Assembly: GCA_902728285.1 (NCBI GenBank) | Contig: CACVBU010000700.1 | Span: 224,047 to 288,046, forward strand | Direction of reading: 5' to 3' | Source of the DNA: Clytia hemisphaerica | Lineage: Eukaryota; Cnidaria; Hydrozoa; Leptothecata; Clytiidae | Length of the DNA: 64,000 nt | Part shown: in pieces, positions 47,285 to 57,944 of the stretch | Layout: every line of letters begins with the position of its first letter | Numbering within the stretch: the stretch's first letter is position 1 | The notes under the pieces: model-generated | The model's database searches: none | What the model was told of the DNA's origin: nothing | What the model saw: only the letters and a program-made list of their open reading frames with translations | Made by a program: the position numbers and the translations under genes

Positions 47285-47999
47285 CGTTTACATCCGATCT
47301 CGCAGTAGCAGCATCTGAGGGCTTGTAAGCCGTCAGATAGCACCTTCTCGCGAGATCCTCTGCTTCCCTGGCCGTCTTCGGCGATCCACACACAACCATG
47401 TTCCTCATCTTTTCAGTCAGTCCTGATATGAAAAGATCCATGAGAAACGTGCCATCGTGTGAATCCCCGTTGGAGAACTGAGTCCAGAATCTGTCGGCGT
47501 AGTCCCCCACCGACTCTTTCTCTAACATCTTTATCCTTACTAGGCTCGAAAGGGTAAAAACGGTTTTGAACTTTTCGAGGAAAAGCTTCAAAACGTTCTC
47601 CAAGCTTGTTTTATCCGTAGCCGGAAGGTCCTCGAGCCAACGCGCGGCCCTTCCCGCCACGTATACCGAGAGATATTCAAGGGACTCATTATCGTCCCAT
47701 ATCTGAGCCTTAGCTAGAAGCCTAAACCGTTTCACAAAAGCCACTGGGTCCTCGTTATCGTTTCCCGAAAAAATAGCAACGCTAAACTTAGGGGCCGCTG
47801 GCCGTTTACTTTTTGAAACATATTTTAACGCGTTAGTAAGGCTCCTAAGAACCTCATCGTTTGGGAGTTCAGGTGTAGCGTCTTCGCGGGGCGCAATCCC
47901 TTCAGTATTCGCCATTATATAGTGGTCCTCTTCTAAGCTGTTGGGGGAGCTGGACCGTTCAAAACCTAGCAAGGGAGAAAAGCTAAGATCGTCGTTCAT
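47229..47999 (-). CDS. Gag capsid-region protein
   Basis: 257 residues from the ATG at 47999 (an ORF can be drawn from a TTG five codons upstream). The segment FSVAIFSGNDNEDPVAFVKRFRLLAKAQIW, then AARWLEDLP and LVRIKMLEKESVGDYADRF, matches the retrotransposon Gag capsid family (PF03732 type); FISGLTEKMRNMV is the usual C-terminal part. It stops without a zinc knuckle. The last 19 codons overlap the next ORF in another frame. Confidence 0.88.
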   Translation of the reverse strand: MNDDLSFSPLLGFERSSSPNSLEEDHYIMANTEGIAPREDATPELPNDEVLRSLTNALKYVSKSKRPAAPKFSVAIFSGNDNEDPVAFVKRFRLLAKAQIWDDNESLEYLSVYVAGRAARWLEDLPATDKTSLENVLKLFLEKFKTVFTLSSLVRIKMLEKESVGDYADRFWTQFSNGDSHDGTFLMDLFISGLTEKMRNMVVCGSPKTAREAEDLARRCYLTAYKPSDAATARSDVNDGHAERHCYKTFGGSDQG

Positions 48000-49570
48000 G
48001 GAACGCTGTAACAAAACATTTTCTTAATGTTTTTTTATAAGATGCGTGGCAGGCACCCCTGTCTCACTTTTTTTATTACGAGGAAGCGGTTGCTTTTGTG
48101 AATCACTTTTGGCCCTAATCTCAACAACGTAAACCTACTATAATCGCTATCAGCAACACACTATAAGTGGTACCTTGACGTCCTGGTTGTTCTTTTCCGT
48201 GTAGTCCCTGTGTCCGATTGACAGGCTGGTATCGATTCCACCAATCAGATTTCGTCAACACCAAAAAAAACAACAACTAATAACTCCAGGTAAAAAAATT
48301 TTTCCAAAAAAAATTTCAACGAAATAACCAATAAAAAACAACGAAAATTTCAGTTGAATCCTATCCAGAAGAAATCTACTTCGCAAAGAAGGTCGATTCA
48401 GGTCATTCTACTCCACTAATTTCAAATACTCTTATTCAGCATTCACTTTAATTTTTGTTCACTCACAATCAATCATTCGCTTGTTGCACAAAAAACTTCA
48501 TGGTTGGCCCAACAAACTCAGTAACTTTGCTTGTGTATAAACAAAAATTAAAGGGATCGCTGCGAAACAATCTCAACAATCTTCTGTTACTTTGTTTGGT
48601 CATGAGCTAATCTTGTTCATCTTTCATCAATTCTATTTTTAGCTTGTTTATCATACCAAACAGTGTTTCTATTTTCATGTACAGAACTGCGCATATTCTG
48701 TACAACTAATTTTCTCTGCAAATTTGCAATTCGATTTTCTCCGAAATTTCTCGAAAACCTAAATACGTATATCTACTAAACCTCCATCATGATTCCTATA
48801 TATCTCATTAAATTTCTATTATCCACCAACGTGACTGTTCCACGCTCGGGCGCTAAGCTATGGTCACACGTGGTCCAAAAAATCGCAATACTCTATTCAT
48901 AACTCAAATAATCTTCTATATAACTCTGTAATTCATAACTCAATTCAATATTTCCAAATAACTCAATAATCCCCCACACTCGTCATAACTCTCATTGCCT
49001 CGAGACATCATTCTGAGCTTTAAACTTATATAGCGCGCGCTTCTCACATTCACACAACTTTCTAGACTGCCCCACTGTCTGTTGAAAGAAAAAAATAATC
49101 GTTAATTTATAATTGTACATGTAACACCTAAATAACTCTCTCTACTCTCTCACACAACCATCTAACCTCCTATTCAATCAACATGTTATAGTTACACTGG
49201 AACGGGCAGTGTGTCCCTTGGGTAGTTCTCCTTATATACAAGACGCCCGTCATTGCCTCGACCTTGTTGGAGTAGTCTATAACCCGTGCGCACATTAAAA
49301 GTGTTTTTTTCTTACTAATTTTTTTCAAATTCTTTGAGGATAAAAAAAGTCGGATGACACCGATATAGTGCGCTCCAGATACTATATCGCTACGTTATGT
49401 AGATACAGACCCAGAAGATCGGTGAAACCAAACGAAAACCCCTTCCATTAGTGCTTAAGGAAGTCGGTTTTATTATTATTTTTTCTGTTTTATTAAGGAG
49501 CCGAAAAATTACGTTTTTCAAAAATAAAACCCTGTAAAAAAAATTTCTAATTAAGCTCCGGGATCTTTAA
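48000..49570 (-). other. 5' leader of the retrotransposon
   Basis: About 1.6 kb between the primer-binding site and gag with no long frame. AT-rich; on the minus strand TTTTGTTACAG just before the gag ATG resembles a splice acceptor. Such long leaders usually hold packaging signals, which cannot be identified by eye. Confidence 0.5.
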
Positions 49571-49585
49571 TTACGTTGGGCGCCA
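49568..49585 (-). other. Primer-binding site of the retrotransposon
   Basis: TGGCGCCCAACGTAAT on the minus strand lies two bases inside the 5' LTR, the expected place for the tRNA primer. TGGCGCCC is the usual start of such sites. Confidence 0.8.
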
Positions 49586-49587
49586 TT

Positions 49588-49906
49588 TGTAATAATGCGA
49601 TGCCGGCCCACGTCTAGGTCGACACCACACTATTAACGGGTGGAGGACTAGTTCGAACATTAAACAGAGAAGGGGAGACTGTACGTATTTCTGTGCATGC
49701 TATATACTATCTTACATCTAAAAGAGATCTTACCTGACGCATTCCAGAAACCACCGACTCCATTCATATCCGAAACTAGACTCCCAGATCAGGCGATCTG
49801 AGCAGAGTAAAACACTTTCAAGTTCATTCAACCGTAACGAGGGCGTTACGGGCGTGGAAGGTGGTTTCTGGGCGTAGTACAGAGGCTATAGAATCGCCTC
49901 TGTACA
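49588..49906 (-). repeat. 5' LTR of the retrotransposon
   Basis: 319 bp, same sequence by eye as 39144-39462, with TGTA...TACA ends. It should carry the promoter and poly(A) site of the element. Confidence 0.93.
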
Positions 49907-49910
49907 CTAA

Positions 49911-50215
49911 GGTTGCGAGCTGACGGGTATATGTCGCCCGACTTTCGACCCTCGGAACCTAAGCGAGACTAAAAAGAACCAAAAAGGGAGAATGTTGTGA
50001 ATCTCACGACTCTTATTGGGACTTATTTGATCAAATTTCGATAATTTAAGGCGCAAAAAGTTGAAACGTTCCTATTTTTCTGACTGTTAATAAAACTGAG
50101 ATTCAATTCTCTGATTTTTCCAACCTTCACAGGGACTGCCAGGTTTCCAAAATGCATCTTTAAGGGCAATACCTACCCCGTACCCTTCACTTGCCTAGGT
50201 ACCCCCTCCTCCGGC
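49911..50215. repeat. About 300-bp dispersed repeat, copy 3 (target of the LTR element)
   Basis: Starts GGTTGCGAGCTGACGGGTATATGTCGCCCGAC right after the target duplication CTAA, so the uninterrupted copy would read ..ACTAAGGTTGCGAG.., as in the other copies (GTACTAGGTTTGCGAG). Ends near CTAGGTACCCCCTCC. Confidence 0.65.
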
Positions 50216-50929
50216 GAAAACCATTACGCAAGTTTGTTAACCAATAACCAGTCCAGAATTCACAAAGATTTCATTACTGCCATTTTGCAGAACATTGAAG
50301 TAAACATTTATAACCAAATATATACAAAGATACAAAAACAACAAATATAAACAAATGAATTCATAAAACACAACCAGCAGTTTACCAATTTACTCAGAAA
50401 TGTTCAATCCCAAGTGACTGAGCCTTATTCACTTAGGCCTTTATTCTACAGTTTGAAAAGGGTCCTTTTATTTATTTATTTACGTTTTTTTATGTTAGCC
50501 TTAATCGAGATAAATAAAATTAAATTTATTTCCTAATACTGAAAGGAGATATAGAGGGAATATACTAATACTGAAAGGAGATAGGCGCACATAAAGGGAA
50601 TGTACTAGATCTTTATAAGCAACTTTACCAGTGTGATTTCAAAATAAAGTGCAGTCACTAGGCATTTTGTGTATGGTAATTTATGGACAGATAGATTTGA
50701 TGTGATTTTCTACGAATTTTTTAGAAATCTTTTTAAGATATCATCATATACAAATACAACATTCCATGGCAAATGGAGTACGGAGTTCGTTTAGATTTTC
50801 TTAGCTCAAAATTTGCTACCCTTCCCTTCTGATTATACTTTAGAGACACGTACGCTATCGTCAGAATAAGTTAAAAATAGTTCATCTTTCTTTATACTAG
50901 GTCAAATGATTTGAGAGAAAATGTTGAAA

Positions 50930-51061
50930 TTCATGATATACACAATTGCAATCTCTTCCACGGACCTAACAGCTGATTAGTTGAAAGTATTGACTGATTT
51001 TATGTTACTTACAGCCAATCAGCTGTTGGGTCAGAAGACATTCCAATGTTGTATATCATTA
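50930..51061. mobile_element. Palindromic MITE (TTCATGATATGCACC family), copy 3
   Basis: TTCATGATATACACAATTGCAA at the left, CCAATGTTGTATATCATTAA at the right, with AACAGCTGATT and AATCAGCTGTT arms inside. More diverged than the copy at 13703. Confidence 0.7.
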
Positions 51062-51344
51062 ATCCCATTCCTCAACATCCCTAATCTTTATCCAACCTTC
51101 CGATGGCGGATTGGTTGCCGCCAACGTCAAAGCTCTAAACGGGCGTGCCAAATAGTAGGCCTTTGATGTGCCGCATCCCTAGTATTGACTCTCCTTGCGC
51201 GTTACCTTAACATGTTTAGCTTGTCCGAAAATTTCTGAAAACTAACCCAAATCTTTAATCTCAAGCTCAATGGTACCAATTGACCTTTATCTCCGAGTAT
51301 AATCATGGTCGAAATATATTGAGATTCTAGTTTATTTTAACGTT

Positions 51345-51650
51345 TTTCAGAATTTAAAGTTAGGGCGAGAATTGCTATTTTAGCACTTCCACTTTCTTTC
51401 ATTAACATATTTGGGGGGGGGGTCGGTTGCTTCTAGGCTACATTCGAAGCCTTATTGGAACAAACTTGAGCTTTTAAATTCTGAGATCATAAGGTCCTTC
51501 TAAGTCTTAAGTCTCATGTTAAAACTCTACTTTCCAACTGTAGTTTAACGCGCTTAAAAATCATTTGTGGTGTTTTAAATTTGGCAGGGAATTCCATATT
51601 TGTCTCAAATATTTTGTGATAAATATGATTGTAGATCCTTAAGCACGAAT
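51345..51650 (+). repeat. Third copy of the 30950/32200 repeat
   Basis: Shares GGTTGCTTCTAGGCTACATTCGAAGCC, GAGCTTTTAAATTCTGAGATC and AATCATTTGTGGTGTTTTAAATTTGGCAGGGAATTCC-like blocks, diverged, with the 30950-31260 copy. Confidence 0.5.
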
Positions 51651-52693
51651 TCAGCGAATACAAAAATAACCATGTCAAATCCAGGATCTTGGGATGATTT
51701 TATTCATCTATTTTCCTGATTTTCCCTGATTCAAAATTGGTAGGATACTTTGTAATCTTTGTATTAACTACTTACCTACAACATATATGTAGTTTGGAAT
51801 AAATTTAACATTTTTTTACATTTTGTTTCTTATTCGAGACCAGCTATGCACTTTATAGGCGCTCCTTATAACATTGCAGCTAGTTGCTAGTTATTTTTGG
51901 CAAAGAGTGTGGATTTTCGTTTCAGCAGTACTTACAACCGACTAAAGTTTTCTTTTTTAAGCTGACCATGATTTACAGACGAGACACAACAAGTTGATTA
52001 GATATCTTTATTAGTTATTCATGTGGTCTGTCTTAAAACCAGGTTTTTCTGAGTTTTAGACTCAGCCTATACTAATGTTTACTTCTGACTGAATTTTGTT
52101 TTCTGATGACTTTGATGAGTCCAGCGTCATCCAATCCCCCGAGCCCCAGGGCTAGACTCAACCAATTAGTGCGATGATTTTAGTTCGTCGATATCGTTTA
52201 CTTGAGATTGATTGGTCCCTTCATTCTTATTGAAAGACAGAAGATTTCCAATAGTTGATTTTCAGCCCTATCCTGCTCTAAGATTCTACTGACTTTTCCG
52301 GGATTTTTCATTGTTTTGGCTGGCTGAAGACTTGTTGCACCACCAGAAAATGATATGACGCAATTTTCTGACTGGTCAGTAGTTCAACAATTGCTTCCCA
52401 ATATCTCACACAGCTGATCTGGTGAAAAGTTAAATACCTAACAACTGGAATCTCTCCTCGACATGTTCGCAAAAATTGGTCTCATACCCTAATTTTACTT
52501 TCCACAATGAGGCATTAGGAAGTTTATGTATGTGTCTTTTTCTGGAACGAAGATAGTTAGTTTAGATTTTGATTCGTCTTAATCCTGATTGGCTGAGGAC
52601 GACGGTAAATCAGCACTTTTACTGTCTTCGATTTTGCCGATCAAAACTGCTTCACTCACTCTACATAAAACTCGCTATTAGCCAATCGTTTTT

Positions 52694-53792
52694 TGGACCT
52701 ACCCCGGTGGGGTGGAGGTCCTATAAATTAACCTGTGTTCGTTCGTTCGTCTGTTACCAAGTTGTCTCGGGATTGAATCATAGGAATCTTTTGATTTTTG
52801 GTACAAAGGTGCAAAGTGGTGGTGGCCAAAATGTGACGGAGCCCGATTTTCGAAAAAAAAAATTTTTTTGGGCCAAAAAACGGCTAAATAACGGGTTTTT
52901 TGGACTTTGTGAAAAATTGGATCATTAATTTTTTCTGATTTTTTGCATGAAAGTAGGGTACCATCATAGGTAAAAGATAGCTCAGGCAGATTTTTGCAAA
53001 AAAAATTTGTTGGCTCAAAAAACGCATGTTTATCTATAAGAATCACTATTAATAAGCATACATCAATGTTCTTAGTCAAATTACTCAATTATTTTATGAG
53101 ATATATGTTTTTTTTTGCTCATGAGGGCTTACTTTTGAAGAATATGTGTGTTTAGACAGGAAATTTTGGTTGCTTGGCGTGTTCTCATAGAAAAATTGGC
53201 CAAATTCGATATTTTTTGTATAAGCACATTATAAATTACTTAGGTATTAGCTTTTCTCGAGATTGGTTCTTTCATTCTTTATGATATTTTGCACAAAGAT
53301 GCATAACAATAAGCCTTCGAATGTGACGGAGCCGGATTTTTGAAAAATTATGTTTTTGGGCAAATTTGGGCCAAAAAACGGCTAAAAAACGGGTTTTTTG
53401 GACTTTGTGAAATATTGGTTCATTAATTTTTTCTGATTTTTTGCATGAAAGTAGGTAAAAGATGACTCAAGCAGATTTTTGTAAAAAAATAATTTTTCGG
53501 CTCAAAAAACGCATGTTTATCTATAAGAATCACTATTAATAAGCTTACATCAATGTTCTTAGCCGAATTACTCAATTTTTTGATGAGATAGATGTTTTTT
53601 TGCTCACGAAGTCTTAAATATGAAAGAATATTTCAAGAGCATGAAATTTTGGTTTCTAAACGTTTTTTTATAAGAAACAAACGACTAATTTTTTAATAGA
53701 TCGTCACTATTTGTGTTCTGAATGATTGTTTAATGGTCACCTCACGTAGATATCAATTATAAATGTGCTAAATGCATGACCAGGTAGGTCCA
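52694..53792. mobile_element. Repeat element with TGGACCTACC ends, copy 2
   Basis: Begins TGGACCTACCCCGGTGGGGTG and ends GGTAGGTCCA, like 2690-3585. A module of about 510 bp (from GTGACGGAGCC to ATTACTCAATT) is repeated twice inside. The first 150 bp are very close to copy 1; the interior differs in sequence and in number of modules. Confidence 0.7.
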
Positions 53793-53889
53793 TAAAAGTA
53801 TCACTTGTTTAGTCAAGAGCTATAATAGTCAGTGGCCATAATCAAATATTCTCATCTCACCATCACTGATAATTTTCTAGCCCATTTTT

Positions 53890-54195
53890 ATTACTTAGGA
53901 TGCCCTTATTTTCCGGGGGAGGGTCCATTTAGGCGAAAAGAGGTTGGTGTATGTGCCGCCCTTTAGGGTGCCTTTCTTTGATCTTCAAAATCCCACTAAG
54001 GGCCGTAAAAATCATAAAATCTATTTCCTGACCACTCAAAGGCCTAAGTAAATAAAGGTCGTCTGATTTAAGAAATTTCAGGTTTTTTCTTATTATTTCT
54101 GTTCCTCTAAGGGTCAATTTTAGTCACTCCAAGGACCCCACCGCCAAAAGTCGGGTGGCACATACCCGTCATCTCGCAAACCTAGTACCCCCTGG
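53890..54195. repeat. About 300-bp dispersed repeat, copy 4 (inverted)
   Basis: Ends with GTCGGGTGGCACATACCCGTCATCTCGC and AAACCTAGTACCCCC, the inverse of the family start. Interior CCTCTAAGGGTCAATTTTAG and CACTAAGGGCCGTAAAAATC match the 26 kb copy. Confidence 0.65.
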
Positions 54196-54754
54196 GTCTT
54201 ATTTATGGATCTTTTCAAAATTTTGCATCAGGGGGTCATTTTTTATTCATAAGTATGATTTTTTCGGCTATGGCAGATTTGGAAAAGACAACAAGTTCAA
54301 TCTTTCCGAGTTTCCCTCGGCAAATGCGAGTTGGAAAACGAGTTTAAAAAGTCTGCCATATTCAAAGAAGTATGTACTTACTTAGAGTTTTATTGGCACA
54401 CACTTCGATATCTTCAAAGAGGGTACTTAAAAGCGTGATCGCCGCGGCTTTATATTCTCATCATATGAGTAATGGTGAATCGGCATTATTCTACGTATTT
54501 AAAATTCTAACTGGGGGTCAAGTATCTGTTAAAGATTAGCTAATCTATTTTCTTCATGGTTCGATTTTTTTCACATACACAGTATTTTGAAGAGTAATCT
54601 AGCCTTGATATCCAAGCTGTAAACTTGAGAACTTGTTTTGATATTTCTGTTATTCACTCTCGACGGCTAAAGTGCTTCTGTTTACCGTCGTCCTCAGTTG
54701 ATCAGGATGTAGACAAATCAGAAACTAATCGTCTCCGTCGCAGAAATACACATA

Positions 54755-54907
54755 CAGTTGGCTCTCTCCGATTCGATCTTCAAGGGACCAAAAATTTCGA
54801 ATTAGAGAATAATTAGAATTACAGAGAGAGAGTAATTTAACCACTGTTTAGTTCGAATTACAGAGTGATTCGATTAATATAGGTTCAAATGGAAAGATGG
54901 TTGATCG
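54755..54907. mobile_element. pogo/Tigger-like MITE, copy 3
   Basis: CAGTTGGCTCTCTCCGATTCGATCTTCAAGGGACC after TA, then TCGAATTAGAGAATAATTAGAATTACAGAGAGAG, and a degraded right end GATGGTTGATCGTA. Shorter than 21654-21938. Confidence 0.6.
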
Positions 54908-54945
54908 TATACATAAACTCGCCAAACACTTGCCAAGTGAATGAT

Positions 54946-55157
54946 AGACTATGCTATAGTCTAAGAAAGACAAATCACTATCTAAGAAATAAGCCCAAAT
55001 GCCGAAGAAAATTTGCAGACGGTTTTTTTGCCGAAAAGAGTTTACAGTCGGTAGAGTTTGCCAGTCTTCGAAACTTTCCCGCCGATTTTTTTTCCGTATA
55101 ACGCCATACCGCCATTTTCCCGCCTTTACTATCACTGTAACGGACGATAACATCGTC
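54946..55157 (-). mobile_element. Hairpin-ended repeat, copy 1
   Basis: Bounded by two different short palindromes: AGACTATGCTATAGTCT at 54946-54962 and GACGATAACATCGTC at 55143-55157. Interior blocks TTTTTGCCGAAAAGAGTT, CTTCGAAACTTTCCCGCCGATT match 57062-57277 in the opposite orientation. Confidence 0.7.
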
Positions 55158-55320
55158 TAACTGAATGAGAGCACTGCGAGTAAGAATCAAACGCCGATGT
55201 GTTTTTATACTTTCCATTAAATGAATTTTGGAACTAGTGGCTCAAATTAAAAAACCTCAAATTTTAAGTAAGGGTATATTTTTTCCAAATATAAAACTCC
55301 AAGCACTTTGGAACATTTGA

Positions 55321-55480
55321 AGAGAAGACTCGATAACGAGAGTCAAAGAAAACTCGATAACCCGAGTCAAAGAAGACTCGATAACCAGAGTCAAAGAAAA
55401 TTCGATAACCGGAGTTAAAGAAAACTTCATAACCAGAGTCAAAGAAGACTTGATAACCCGAGTCAAAGAAGACTCGATAA
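55321..55480. repeat. Minisatellite, 24-bp unit, about seven copies
   Basis: Units of the form AAGACTCGATAACCAGAGTCAAAG with small changes. GACTCGATAACC(A/C)GAGTC within each unit is an imperfect palindrome, so each can form a hairpin. Confidence 0.8.
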
Positions 55481-55569
55481 TCTTTTCATCTTTTCATCAA
55501 AAACAAGTGAACTCAAGCAACCAAAAAGCCAACGGCAACCAAATAGTTAATTTACTGAAGTAATGATCA

Positions 55570-55870
55570 GCCGGTTATTTCAGTCGATAAAGAATTCGCC
55601 TTGCAATCAAAGGGTTCTGGGTTCGACCCCCAGTCAATGTCAACTCTTAGATTGGGTAATCTGATCTAGGTGGTAATTTACTGGGAGCCGAGAGTTGGGT
55701 TGGCTCTCCAATTCAGCATTCGATCTCCCAGGTCTATCAAATCAAATTTTTCTCTTCAAACTTATGAATGCTGAATTTGTGTTCACCACAATTGATGATC
55801 TTGCAAAGTAAAGCACACAATATCTCACTGACCTAAGTACGCTTGCATATCGCATTAGTCCTGGGAGACA
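55570..55870 (+). mobile_element. tRNA-derived SINE of a third family
   Basis: A-box region TTATTTCAGTCGATAAAGA (55575-55593) and perfect B box GGGTTCGACCCC (55619-55630), with an anticodon-loop-like CTTGCAATC between. The ends do not pair into an acceptor stem and a non-tRNA body of over 200 bp follows, so it is a SINE head and not a tRNA gene. Confidence 0.65.
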
Positions 55871-57061
55871 TGTTTATGCAGCTTAGATTGCGAAATGGCT
55901 ATTTATTTTGGCCAATGTGCATGAGAATTTAGAGTTTTTAAAGTACTTTTAATTAAAAAAAGCACGTTCTCAATTGGAAGAGGTGTACTTTGAGTGTATT
56001 TTGTTTTGAAAGTGTTAAGCCAACGGTACGTGATAAGCTGATACTTATCGATACTTATATTGGTCGTAAGGTGGGGCTTCTCTCATTGAATTTCATGTTA
56101 CTCTAAAGGTCTTTCTTTGGCTTTAGTTTTGTCACGTATGATGCTTATCTGATATTCCGATTGCGGATTAAAACTAAAGGGAGTCAATTTCCCATCGGAG
56201 AGGAATGATAGTCAACCTTCGATATGTCGCATCCCCGATCGGGTTAATTACCACTACCATTGTGCTCAAGGCTGAAAATATTTCGGTTGGACCCGCCAAT
56301 CGCTGAAAACAAAGCGTTTTGGGTTCAGGACTTCCCTGCAAAATCCTTATTGCGGTCTGTCGAAATTCCTAAATTTAAACCTTCCAGATTTTGAAAGTTT
56401 TTCCAACCTTCAGCGCTTTAGAGTGTCGGATAGAAATTTCCGCATTTGCGTGTCAGATAAGTATGATGCTTTTCATGGAGATTGATTGTTGAAATAGTCT
56501 TCTTTCCAAAACTTTCGCAACAAAGTCATGGTTTTATTCTCCTTAGTGACAAAAAATGTTGGGCAAAATCTCATTTTTAGAATTTTTCAAAAACCCTACG
56601 TCAAAACCAAATTGATTGAACTATCCCAAATTTTACTCTAAAACTGGATCTAAAAGTTTTGGGAACTGAAAAATCCAACCTTCTCTTCTTCAGATTTCGA
56701 AGGAGATCTTTCATAGTCAAAAGATCGATTAAAACACCCTTGTCCCACAGCCCCATTTGGAATTTTTTCCATTTTTTGTAACCCCCCCCCCTGAGAGCGA
56801 TTTTCATTGTTATAAAAAATACCCTTACTGTTCGGACATCCGGGTACCCACTCCATGCTTGAATACTTAACGGGAGGTAAAGCAAGCCCACTTTGACACT
56901 TAATTCTATTGCGACAGAAGAATTTTGTAGACGCTTAAAGTATAGGAAATAGTCTTTTTAAATGTAGAACCTAATGCGGTTTTCAGGTTTTCTACCTGTA
57001 TTGAAAGATATGACGCAATAGATCTGATGGACGAAAAAATTGTTTTGCTTAGCTGATACAT

Positions 57062-57277
57062 GAGGATGTTATCGTCCGTTACAGTGATAGTAAAGGCGGG
57101 AAAATATGGCGGATGGTGTTATGACGGTATACGGAAAAAAAATCGGCGGGAGAGTTTCGAAGACTGGCAACTCTACCGACTGTTAACTCTTTTCGGCAAA
57201 AAGACCCGTTTACGAATTTTCTTCGGCTTTGGGCTTTTTTCTTAGATAGTGATTCGTCTTAGACTATAGCATAGTCT
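57062..57277 (+). mobile_element. Hairpin-ended repeat, copy 2
   Basis: GAGGATGTTATCGTC at 57062-57076 and AGACTATAGCATAGTCT at 57261-57277 with the same interior as 54946-55157, reversed. The two copies differ at few positions, so they are young or recently copied. Confidence 0.7.
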
Positions 57278-57944
57278 AAGGTGACACATGACTCTACCCT
57301 AATGGTCTAGACAAAACAAAAAAACTGACGCGACAAGGGTCTCGACAAAAGTATTTTTAATTGACTTTTGGTCCTAGGTTATCAAACAGAATCTCGTGAC
57401 ATTTTTTTCTTCTATAGTTACAAAAGTGTAAGGTTTTGTAACTGTAAACTATATAGAAAGTAGGAAAATAGTGGATTTTTTTAAAAATTTAACTAAGGAA
57501 GGAGTTGTCCATCCCTTAAAGCGGAAAATAGGGATAGATATATTTTTGGTAACGCAAACATACGTATTAGAAACCACACACATGTAAATAATTTGACAAA
57601 ACTTTCACACATGCAAATAATTTGACAAAACTTTCACTAAAAGGATATAAAGGGATGTCAAGTGATAGATTGTTTTGATTTGCTTATACAGTAAATGCGG
57701 GGGTAAATGATAACATTTGAATGTTTTTAATTGAGAAGTACCCTGTTCTGAGGCAGTTCTTAAGTCAAGTTCTCATTCAGTCTAGTTTTGGCTGTATGTA
57801 TAATTTTGTCACAGGAAACTTGTCCATATAGTTCAGGCTATTTATTCATCGAAGGCATTTGATTTTGTTTGACGAAATTTTCTTTTTCATGACGATGATA
57901 AACAATTAAAGAAATGACCCTTCGATTTTTTTGTCTCAGTTGTC

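Larger units (their letters stand above)
39140..49910 (-). mobile_element. Ty3/gypsy chromodomain LTR retrotransposon (chromovirus-like)
   Basis: Two direct 319-bp LTRs (39144-39462, 49588-49906) bound gag, nucleocapsid-protease, reverse transcriptase-RNase H-integrase and a chromodomain, all on the minus strand. CTAA at 39140-39143 and 49907-49910 is a 4-bp target duplication (5 bp, ACTAA, if the last LTR base is shared). Primer-binding and polypurine sites are in place. The order RT-RH-IN and the C-terminal chromodomain place it among Ty3/gypsy chromoviruses, whose chromodomain steers integration toward marked chromatin. At 10.8 kb it is about twice the usual length: 1.6 kb of leader and 3.8 kb between chromodomain and 3' LTR. 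The LTRs look identical by eye, meaning recent insertion. The target was a copy of the 300-bp repeat now starting at 49911. Confidence 0.93.

Noticed and set aside
55257-55466. Repetitive minus-strand frame (SLTLVIE repeats)
   Set aside because: Translation of the 24-bp minisatellite; the unit length is a multiple of three, so the frame stays open by chance.
55570-55645. Possible tRNA gene with perfect B box
   Set aside because: The ends do not pair into an acceptor stem and a long conserved body follows, so it is a SINE head.
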